Notes under the pieces: generated by a model
Database searches by the model: none
What the model saw: the letters and a program-made list of their open reading frames with translations, nothing else
What the model was told of the DNA's origin: nothing
Virus record (IMG/VR): IMGVR_UViG_3300040806_001388
Location: 1 to 24,688 of that record
From: a virus
Length of the DNA: 24,688 nucleotides
Reading direction: 5' to 3' (one strand)
Program-made: the position numbers and the translations under genes
Part shown: positions 18,280 through 24,688 of the stretch, piece after piece
Numbering within the stretch: position 1 is the first letter of the stretch
Layout: each line of letters begins with the position of its first letter

Positions 18280-21252
18280 ATGGCTGAATCTAGAGATAAA
18301 CTCGTATATATAGTCCTTGATGAGTTAAATCGTCCAATATCTCTTGGAGGTATGGAGGATGGAGATTTTGTATCTGATAGTGTGCTTCCAGAAGGCGTGC
18401 GAGATGTTTGCTCAGTAGTAATAGATACTAGTGGTGATTGGACTTCAGTGTATACTACAGTAGAAGCAGCAAGTGGTATTTGGGATATTGGAGGAGGTAC
18501 TCCAATTGATATTGCTGATTGGGAGCAAGTTTCTACTGTTGTTGTTGATTCTAGTGGTGATTGGGATAATACATTTACTAAGGTAGATGCTGCCTCTGGA
18601 GATTGGGACGGAGCATATGCTAGTGCATTAACCGCTAGTGCTGTAATTAGCGATAACCGACTCGTTTGGGAGTCTGGAGGATCTCCATCAGCAACAGGTT
18701 TTGAAGATTGGAATAATGCTTTTAATAAAGTAGATTCAACTAGTGATGGGTGGGACGGTACTTATACCTCCGTAAATGGTGCTAGTGGAACTTGGGACGG
18801 TACTTATACCTCCGTAAATGGTGCTAGTGGAACTTGGGACGGAGTATATGCTTCTGTAAACCCTGTTAGTGGAACTTGGGATGAAGCAGCAACGATACTG
18901 GACACAAGCGATGCTAACTTCCTTGGAGGATTAACTCCTACTCTTTCCAATGATTTAACTATAAATGATGGAATACAGATAGAAGGTCTAGGAGTTCTTT
19001 CTTTAAGTTCTCAAGGAAATCTTTCTTTAAGTTCTGGGGGTTCCATATTTGTTAGTTCTACAAATAAGATAGATATAAACCCAAACGCTAATGTAAACTT
19101 AATTCCTACTACTGGAAATGTTAGGTTAGTTCCAGATGTTGGAAATATACAAATAAAATCAGTTGATTCTGTATTCCTTTCTGGAGTAGGTGTTAGTTGT
19201 ATTTCTAATGATGGAAACTTTACAATTGGAACTAATGCGGATAATCAAGAATTTGCTTTAAAAGATACTCTAAACGACGCTATTTCAACCAAATCTACAG
19301 TAGACGCCAATAGTGCTAACTGGATTAATGCCTTTACTAAGGTAGATTCCGCTAGTGATGGATGGGACGGTACTTATACCTCCGTAAATGGTGCTAGTGG
19401 AACTTGGGATAATGCCTTTACTAAAGTAAATTCCGCTAGTGATGGATGGGACGGTACTTATACCTCCGTAAATGGTGCTAGTGGAACTTGGGATAATGCC
19501 TTTACTAAGGTAGATTCCGCTAGTGATGGATGGGACGGTACTTATACCTCCGTAAATGGTGCTAGTGGAACTTGGGACGGTACTTATACCTCCGTAAATG
19601 GTGCTAGTGGAACTTGGGATGCTGCTTATTCTAGCGATTTATTCCCATCAGCAGCAGGTTTTGATGGTTGGAATAGTACAAAATCTACTGTAGATGCCGA
19701 TAGTGCAAACTGGGATGCTGCTTATACTGCTATAAACGATAACGCTGATACTTGGACTTCAACATTTAACACTACTTTAAATACAAGTGCTACTTGGGCA
19801 TCTAGTGTAGCAAGCTCTATTGGGTGCTATATAGGATCTTCTGTTGCTATTTCTGGATTTGGAGATGGAGATACTGATTTTACACCAGGAAATAATCAGT
19901 ATCTTGCTCTTAATACTAAGGAAGAGAGGATGACTTGGAGATATCCTAGATTTATCCAAAGTGCAAATCAATTATTAGTAGAAACAATACCAGAAGTAGA
20001 GGACTTACCTAATGTAGAATCATTAGGTATGGATGTTGGTTTATCGTTAAGTGGTTGGTTCCAACAAACAGAATATGATATTACAACAACTCTTGGTCTT
20101 CCCGATAATTATAGTATAGATATTGATTTTGATCAATCTCAACAACAAACAGCAAATCTAACAGCAGTATCCGCTAATGGATCTACTTTGGGACTTAACT
20201 TCAGTAATATAGCCCCAGGAAGAAGAGTAAACTTAACATTAATTAATCCAACATATACTATAACTACTATCCCACTAACCGCTGGAGCTACTTGGATGAC
20301 CACTCCTCTAAGTAAGATGGGAATTGGAGAAGTTGTAGAAGTTATAATTTATTCTAGGGGATCTACTGCTTCTGATTTATACTTGTACTCTACACAAATA
20401 GAATCAGATGAAGTAGTTAATGAATCTGGTGTTGCTGGTGCTACTGTTACGGATGCATTAGATCAACTTAGTTCCGATATTGTAACAGATCACGGTGCTC
20501 TTACTGGTTTATCAGACGACGATCACCCACAATACGTTCTGAATTCCACCAACCTTGAACTAAGCTCTGCTTTTGAGAGTGTATCCTCTACTGTTTTTGA
20601 TAACTCTGGGTCTTGGGGAGGTGGAGGAGGAGTAACAGATCACGGTGCTCTTACTGGTTTATCGGACGACGATCATACTCAATACCATAATGATACAAGA
20701 GCAGATACTTGGCTTGCTACCAAAGGTTCTGATAATTTAGATAATGATTCTGGTGTTGCTGGTGCTACTGTTACAGCAGCTTTAGACCAACTAGATTCAG
20801 ACATAGCAGCAAAGAGAGATGCAGCATCATACATAGCTAGGCAAAACTCCGCTACTCAAGACCTAAACGGAACTAATGTTGCAGCAAATTGGGGCCAAGC
20901 AGTAGCATCTAACGGTTCAGATTTATCGTGGGACGTAGCCAATCCTAGTAGAATCAGTATAGCAACAACTGGTGACTATAGAGTTACATTCAACTTAGCA
21001 GCTACTAGTACAGCAGTAAGATCAAACATTATCGCTAGATTACGAGTAAATGGAACTACATTTAGAGGCCCAATAGGTTCTAGTGGTTATATTAGAAGCA
21101 GTAGTTCTCATGATAATGCTAGTGTTCATGCTGCTTTTATTCATCCATTTACTGCTGGTGATTACATAGAGATAGTAGCAAACCGAGAAGCTGCCGCTGG
21201 AAACTGGACTACGGTAAATGGGGCTTGTTCTATTTCATTAGAAAAGTTATAG
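18280..21252 (+). CDS. Repeat-rich tail fibre with C1q-like tip, 990 aa
   Basis: Residues about 45-220 and 348-445 are built of 14-residue units starting with Trp, of two types: WDGTYTSVNGASGT and WDNAFTKVDSASDG. They alternate like a fibrous shaft. DHGALTGLSDDDH, a motif common in phage tail fibres, occurs at about residues 737 and 787, each near a copy of SGVAGATVTxALDQL. The last 145 residues (SYIARQNSATQDLNG onward, with GDYRVTFNLAATST and GDYIEIVANRE) have the jelly-roll pattern of a C1q/TNF-like trimer, probably the receptor-binding tip. It starts two bases after the previous gene with no obvious Shine-Dalgarno. Confidence 0.8.
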   Translation: MAESRDKLVYIVLDELNRPISLGGMEDGDFVSDSVLPEGVRDVCSVVIDTSGDWTSVYTTVEAASGIWDIGGGTPIDIADWEQVSTVVVDSSGDWDNTFTKVDAASGDWDGAYASALTASAVISDNRLVWESGGSPSATGFEDWNNAFNKVDSTSDGWDGTYTSVNGASGTWDGTYTSVNGASGTWDGVYASVNPVSGTWDEAATILDTSDANFLGGLTPTLSNDLTINDGIQIEGLGVLSLSSQGNLSLSSGGSIFVSSTNKIDINPNANVNLIPTTGNVRLVPDVGNIQIKSVDSVFLSGVGVSCISNDGNFTIGTNADNQEFALKDTLNDAISTKSTVDANSANWINAFTKVDSASDGWDGTYTSVNGASGTWDNAFTKVNSASDGWDGTYTSVNGASGTWDNAFTKVDSASDGWDGTYTSVNGASGTWDGTYTSVNGASGTWDAAYSSDLFPSAAGFDGWNSTKSTVDADSANWDAAYTAINDNADTWTSTFNTTLNTSATWASSVASSIGCYIGSSVAISGFGDGDTDFTPGNNQYLALNTKEERMTWRYPRFIQSANQLLVETIPEVEDLPNVESLGMDVGLSLSGWFQQTEYDITTTLGLPDNYSIDIDFDQSQQQTANLTAVSANGSTLGLNFSNIAPGRRVNLTLINPTYTITTIPLTAGATWMTTPLSKMGIGEVVEVIIYSRGSTASDLYLYSTQIESDEVVNESGVAGATVTDALDQLSSDIVTDHGALTGLSDDDHPQYVLNSTNLELSSAFESVSSTVFDNSGSWGGGGGVTDHGALTGLSDDDHTQYHNDTRADTWLATKGSDNLDNDSGVAGATVTAALDQLDSDIAAKRDAASYIARQNSATQDLNGTNVAANWGQAVASNGSDLSWDVANPSRISIATTGDYRVTFNLAATSTAVRSNIIARLRVNGTTFRGPIGSSGYIRSSSSHDNASVHAAFIHPFTAGDYIEIVANREAAAGNWTTVNGACSISLEKL
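18709..18876 (+). repeat. 42-bp tandem repeats in the fibre gene, array 1
   Basis: Four 42-bp units begin with TGG at 18709, 18751, 18793 and 18835. Units 2 and 3 are identical, and the flanking units are diverged versions. Confidence 0.85.
19321..19614 (+). repeat. 42/84-bp tandem repeats in the fibre gene, array 2
   Basis: Seven 42-bp units begin at 19321, 19363, 19405, 19447, 19489, 19531 and 19573. They form three nearly identical 84-bp pairs (type A then type B) plus one extra B. B units are identical to those of array 1, which implies recent copying between the arrays. Confidence 0.85.
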
Positions 21253-21339
21253 AATACTTAAAAAAGAGAGAAAAGTATCTAGTAAAATAGGTATATATTT
21301 AGGAATACGCTTTTGTGAGTATTAAAAAAGGATTATAAC

Positions 21340-21738
21340 ATGGATCTCAATGATATAGAAAAAGAGATTATGCAAATTAGAAAAAAAAATCACACAATAT
21401 CTAATTTACTTGTATCTCATGAAGCTCAATTTGAAGAGCTAAATAAAATGAAATCTGATATTTCAGATATAAAAGGTACTATGCATTTAATTATGGATAG
21501 TTTATCTGGTGGTCTGAAAGGGGCAGGGATCATAAATAGAGTTGAGATTTTAGAAGAAAAGAATGCAAGAATTTCCTATTGGTTAGGAGTTATTGCAGCA
21601 ACTGTACTAGGACTTGCTTTAAAACAAGGATATTCTTTCGTATTTCAAGAAAAACCTACTTATAAATCAGAACAAGCACTAGTACGGGTAGATACCGATC
21701 TTAAGATAGAATCCAAGGAAGAAGATAAAAAACTCTAA
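21340..21738 (+). CDS. Coiled-coil plus membrane-span protein, XhlA/holin-like, 132 aa
   Basis: Residues about 1-75 form a charged helix with heptad spacing (DLNDIEKEIMQIRKKNHTIS). About 79-101 is a single transmembrane segment (YWLGVIAATVLGLALKQGYS), and the tail is charged. This layout matches the haemolysin XhlA type of phage lysis proteins. A role in lysis or membrane anchoring is therefore plausible but unproven. AGGA lies seven bases before ATG. It overlaps the convergent UvsW.1-like gene by four bases. Confidence 0.55.
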   Translation: MDLNDIEKEIMQIRKKNHTISNLLVSHEAQFEELNKMKSDISDIKGTMHLIMDSLSGGLKGAGIINRVEILEEKNARISYWLGVIAATVLGLALKQGYSFVFQEKPTYKSEQALVRVDTDLKIESKEEDKKL

Positions 21739-21962
21739 TCTATCATATGATTTTGTTTTGCAGAGTTAATAATTCTCCACATATAATTCTCTCTAATTGA
21801 TTGTAATGTAGTAATAACATTACTCAATTTACGCAGAGTCTCCTCATTTATCTTCTTATTTATAACTAATTGGTTAATATCTTCTATAAGAGCTTTGATA
21901 TTCTTAATATCCTGCTCATGCATTTCCGCTGCTTCCTTTTTTATACTTTTAGCGTCTTTCAT
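21735..21962 (-). CDS. uvsW.1: UvsW.1-like small helical protein, 75 aa
   Basis: Its ATG overlaps the uvsW stop as ATGA, so it is translated with the helicase. It is a wholly helical, charged protein (KDAKSIKKEAAEMHEQDIKN onward). In T4 a 76-residue helical protein, UvsW.1, follows uvsW in the same way. The call rests on position, size and helical composition, not on clear residue identity. Confidence 0.6.
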   Translation of the reverse strand: MKDAKSIKKEAAEMHEQDIKNIKALIEDINQLVINKKINEETLRKLSNVITTLQSIRENYMWRIINSAKQNHMID

Positions 21963-23341
21963 AGTATTCTTACTTCGTGGCCTTCTCTTTTATAGTGCCT
22001 TTTCCTGGCAATGGCGTGATCTCGTAGGTATTTCTCTTTATCCATAAAATCATAAATATATACCTCTGATTTTGATTCATGCCGTCTCAATGCTCGTCCT
22101 AACGCTTGTAGAGTTGCTATTTCGGACTTCATACCCCGAGCATTGATCATGTGTGTTATTTCTTCAATGTTAACACCTGTTTGGAGGATTTTAGTACCAA
22201 TGAGTACGCTAGATCCCTTATGTCCTCTGAATCGAGATATACTCTCATACCGTTCTCCGATTGAGTTTGCACCCTCAAGAAATTCGCATTGTCCTCCAAG
22301 AAGGTCTTCCAAGGCTCTTCCATGCTCAAGTGATTTGGTAAGAATAAGTATACGGGCTCCGTCGTTGTTTTTTCTAATGTCATTTACAATCTCCTTTATG
22401 ATGTTATTCCGTGATTCGTTTTCGACTATGTACTTATCATAGACATCCAAGTATCCCATGTCTTCGTCTATTCCGCTCGCAGTATAAGGTCTATCTATTA
22501 ACTGAATAATAGGTTTGGTTAGTTTGCCATCTTCTACTAGCGCAGCGGTATCTACTGCCTGTATGACGGCTCCTAGCGCCCCTTCTAGGTTGTATCGGGG
22601 GATAGGGTCTCTCGGTGGTGTAGCGGTGAATCCGAGGCGATACACGGCATTTGGGAAGCTCTGAATGGCAGGTAGGGTATTTTTACCATTAGCAAACTCA
22701 TGACACTCATCAATCATTAGGACTTCTGCTTCTTCGAGGTGGGTGTCGAGGATCCTTTCGATACTTTGGATAGTGCATAGCATAATGTCACCACTAATAA
22801 AACCCTCGCCATAACAAATACCAATGCCGTCCATCCCACAAGCTTTAGTAAGAAACTCATAAGTTTGTTTGAGTAGTTGTTTAGCGTTGAAGAGGATCAC
22901 CATCTTTTTTCCCTCTAACGCCTTGACAATCCCAGCCATAATCAAAGTTTTACCTGAACCTGTAGGGGACTGGATGATACCTCTTTTATTATTCAGCCCT
23001 GCCCAGATAAGTTCTTCTTGATAGTCGTAATAGGAAAAACCTTTTATTTTAGGAGGACTTAGAGGAGTTCTAGAGATGTCGCATTCAGTTCCGTCTTCTC
23101 CTACTATCTCTGGCTCACAGTCAATTTTATTTAAATCCGCAAGTACCCTAGATAATAGACCAGTACGAAAAGAACCATTACGAGCGATAAACCTCTGCTT
23201 ACCATCCCAATGTCGGCGTTTGTAAGCAGACGAATACTCAGCCCCAGGAACCTTAAAAGAATAAAGGTCACAAAGGGCTTTTAGAAGTTCAGGATTATCA
23301 GTTTCAATCCTTGAATTTTGAGTACCAACATAGATTTTCAT
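21959..23341 (-). CDS. uvsW: UvsW-like DNA/RNA helicase, 460 aa
   Basis: This superfamily 2 helicase, in T4, unwinds R-loops and branched DNA, so switching replication from origin- to recombination-dependent and rescuing forks. Motif I is SPTGSGKT (residues 125-132), motif II DECH (211-214), motif III GFTATPP (237-243) and motif VI QALGRALRR (412-420). The 100-residue N-terminal region with YKRRHWDGKQRFIARNGSFRTG matches the UvsW substrate-binding domain. Length is close to T4 UvsW. It lies on the opposite strand to the structural genes around it, with a -10 box six bases before its ATG (leaderless). Confidence 0.9.
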   Translation of the reverse strand: MKIYVGTQNSRIETDNPELLKALCDLYSFKVPGAEYSSAYKRRHWDGKQRFIARNGSFRTGLLSRVLADLNKIDCEPEIVGEDGTECDISRTPLSPPKIKGFSYYDYQEELIWAGLNNKRGIIQSPTGSGKTLIMAGIVKALEGKKMVILFNAKQLLKQTYEFLTKACGMDGIGICYGEGFISGDIMLCTIQSIERILDTHLEEAEVLMIDECHEFANGKNTLPAIQSFPNAVYRLGFTATPPRDPIPRYNLEGALGAVIQAVDTAALVEDGKLTKPIIQLIDRPYTASGIDEDMGYLDVYDKYIVENESRNNIIKEIVNDIRKNNDGARILILTKSLEHGRALEDLLGGQCEFLEGANSIGERYESISRFRGHKGSSVLIGTKILQTGVNIEEITHMINARGMKSEIATLQALGRALRRHESKSEVYIYDFMDKEKYLRDHAIARKRHYKREGHEVRIL

Positions 23342-23378
23342 TACACTATTATAGTGTATAATCTATAAGGAGATTTAT
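23342..23378. promoter_or_regulatory. Divergent promoter region between uvsW and the gp26-like gene
   Basis: A perfect palindrome ACACTATTATAGTGT (23343-23357) contains the minus-strand -10 box (TATAAT, six bases before the uvsW ATG). A plus-strand TATAAT overlaps its edge (23357-23362), ahead of GGAG (six bases before the gp26-like ATG). The two directions would compete for polymerase, and the palindrome could be an operator. Confidence 0.6.
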
Positions 23379-24125
23379 ATGATAGAACCAAATCAACAAA
23401 ATATTGAAGCACAACAAGAAATTATTAATGCTATTCTTAATGATGTTCCAGAAGATACAGCAGTAGAAATTGCACTCCCATCAGAGTGCAGAATTTATAC
23501 ATTACCTGATCCAGAAGGCCCCATAACTATACGTCCTATGACCTTTGAAGATGAGAGAATTATGCTTAGTTCAAAAGGAAATGACGATCCTATTAATTTA
23601 ATTTTACAAAAATGTGTTACAAATTTAAATATTCAAGAAATCCTTTCAGCAGATAAATTATATCTGATTATGAAATTAAGAGAATTATCGTATGGAGATG
23701 ATTATCATACAACTATAATTTGTCCTTCTTGTAAAAAGGATAATAATGTTATAATTAAACTTTCTGATTTAGCTGTTAAGGGTGCCGACGACTCTTTGGT
23801 TGAACCTAAAGAAATAACTTTACCTATATTAAATAAAAAAGTAAAAATAAATTTTCCAAGAGTAAAACATGAGAAATATTTTTCAGATCCAGAACAAGGA
23901 CTAACTCATCTTTGGAGATTTATTCCTGAGATAGATGGACATACAGATAAAGCTATTATCGCAAAAGTTTTACAAAAATTACCTCTTAAAGACGTAAAAA
24001 CAATCCTAAAACAGCTTAAAACTGATTTTGGATTAAATACTAAAATTAAATTTGTCTGTTCTGACTGCGGAGGGGCTTCTTTACAAGAATTGCCAATTAA
24101 TGCAAGTTTTTTCGACGTGAACTAG
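23379..24125 (+). CDS. 26: Baseplate hub subunit (gp26-like, T4_baseplate family), 248 aa
   Basis: The pattern SECRIYTLPDPEGPITIRPM, FEDERIM, then LRELSYGDDYHTTIICPSCK and a C-terminal CSDCGG matches the T4 baseplate protein family of gp26, a component of the baseplate hub. Two CxxC pairs (C115/C118 and C227/C230) probably bind zinc. A good ribosome-binding site (AAGGAG, six bases) precedes ATG. The frame ends at TAG 24123, ten bases past a T TTT TTC heptamer where a -1 shift would extend the protein. Confidence 0.8.
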   Translation: MIEPNQQNIEAQQEIINAILNDVPEDTAVEIALPSECRIYTLPDPEGPITIRPMTFEDERIMLSSKGNDDPINLILQKCVTNLNIQEILSADKLYLIMKLRELSYGDDYHTTIICPSCKKDNNVIIKLSDLAVKGADDSLVEPKEITLPILNKKVKINFPRVKHEKYFSDPEQGLTHLWRFIPEIDGHTDKAIIAKVLQKLPLKDVKTILKQLKTDFGLNTKIKFVCSDCGGASLQELPINASFFDVN

Positions 24126-24295
24126 AAGAAGTAATTGATACTGATTCCCTTCTTCTAGAAGCCTATATACTAGTGAAAAGAGCAAACTTTACATATTCTG
24201 ATGTAAAGACAATGACTCGTTCTGAACGAACAGTATTTCTAAAGATACTAAAAGATGAGGTAGAAAGAGAAAATAATGCAAGTAAACACCACTAA
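24101..24295 (+). CDS. Start-less downstream frame, probably a -1 extension of the gp26-like protein
   Basis: This frame opens right after an in-frame TAA (24098-24100). It has no ATG before 24212 and no GTG before 24173, and neither has a ribosome-binding site. Yet it encodes a normal-looking helical sequence: RRELEEVIDTDSLLLEAYIL, then KRANFTYSDVKTMTRSERTV and FLKILKDEVEREN. Translation by -1 frameshifting at 24107-24113 would add 60 residues to 245 residues of the hub protein, giving about 305 aa. This resembles the G/GT arrangement of tail-assembly chaperones. An independent initiation at GTG 24173 is possible but unsupported. Confidence 0.65.
   Translation, partial: CKFFRRELEEVIDTDSLLLEAYILVKRANFTYSDVKTMTRSERTVFLKILKDEVERENNASKHH
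24107..24113 (+). promoter_or_regulatory. Candidate -1 ribosomal frameshift site
   Basis: The heptamer T TTT TTC lies in the correct phase of the gp26-like frame (AGT TTT TTC GAC). Slipping back one base gives TTT TTT CGA CGT GAA, entering an open frame that runs to 24295. A strong downstream stem is not obvious. Confidence 0.65.
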
Positions 24296-24688
24296 TGTAG
24301 TTGATAGACACAATAGACCCACAGTACTACAGAAAGTAGCACTAAGAACTTTCTTTATTAACGATGGAGAATACTATGACCCTTACGATATTAGTGGGGT
24401 TACGGTGTTTACTAAGTATGCAAATACTTCACCTAGTTCTATCTTATCAAATAACTTAGTAGCATCCTCAGTACCTGAGAGCACTATCCTAATGCATTTT
24501 ACTGCTTCTGCTAATGATGCTGGAGCTGCTCTTGATCCTACTAGCTACAACCCTGCTACAGATCCAGCCTGTTTGAGTGGTATTTACCGTATGGCTCAAG
24601 GAGAATACGTTTGTATTCTAGACGGAACACAAGATATTAGCGGAGTTTATAACTTACATGGATCTTCTCTTACGGTTGCTAATGGAGC
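24276..24688 (+). CDS. Putative virion protein, N-terminal part (runs off the window)
   Basis: ATG at 24276 overlaps the end of the frameshift frame by 20 bases. The 137 visible residues (MQVNTTNVVDRHNRPTVLQK, then YDPYDISGVTVFTKYAN and GIYRMAQGEYVCILDG) look like a beta-rich structural protein. They follow the hub gene directly, so a baseplate or tail role is likely. No family recognised. Confidence 0.65.
   Translation, partial: MQVNTTNVVDRHNRPTVLQKVALRTFFINDGEYYDPYDISGVTVFTKYANTSPSSILSNNLVASSVPESTILMHFTASANDAGAALDPTSYNPATDPACLSGIYRMAQGEYVCILDGTQDISGVYNLHGSSLTVANG

Overview
This window reads as part of the genome of a lytic, contractile-tailed, T4-like bacteriophage. The recognisable proteins are all T4-type: large terminase (gp17-like), portal (gp20-like), the UvsW helicase with a small UvsW.1-like partner, and a gp26-like baseplate hub protein. 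The host cannot be named. The pervasive leaderless promoters and a tmRNA-like RNA beginning GGGGGUG would fit a host in which leaderless translation is common, but that is inference.

Layout. (1) Positions 1-2268 hold plus-strand small accessory genes, including a DUF3310 protein fused to a hexapeptide-repeat beta-helix, and several very short genes. (2) Positions 2269-3075 are an AT-rich convergent non-coding stretch with a repeated AAAAAGTCAAAT motif, a strong intrinsic terminator and 20-bp direct repeats. (3) Positions 3076-9833 are a minus-strand accessory region, visibly more GC-rich than the rest. It carries about 23 tiny genes in cassettes of two to five. Cassettes are separated by a repeated tandem-hairpin element. 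Sixteen of the genes have their own sigma70-type promoter whose -10 box ends 6-7 bases before the ATG, so their mRNAs should be leaderless. One cassette ends in an 83-nt RNA with both ends of a tmRNA tRNA-like domain but no mRNA-like domain. (4) From 10115 to the window end is the plus-strand structural block: an unknown virion-like protein, a self-duplicated basic protein, terminase, portal, a large acidic head-region protein, a paralogue of the first protein, a long repeat-rich fibre, a holin-like protein and the gp26-like hub protein. Two minus-strand islands interrupt it, a glycosyltransferase and uvsW-uvsW.1.

How it works together. The structural block supplies DNA packaging (terminase and portal), the adhesive fibre and the baseplate. 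The gp26-like gene ends at a T TTT TTC slippery heptamer, and a start-less -1 frame of 60 codons follows, which strongly suggests programmed frameshifting. The minus-strand region looks like a modular early or host-takeover region. Its terminator-plus-promoter units let each cassette be gained or lost without disturbing its neighbours, like the promoter/stem-loop (PeSL) elements described in T4-type phages.

The strongest candidates for something undescribed are the miniature tmRNA-like RNA, the array of self-promoted leaderless genes, and the frameshifted baseplate gene.
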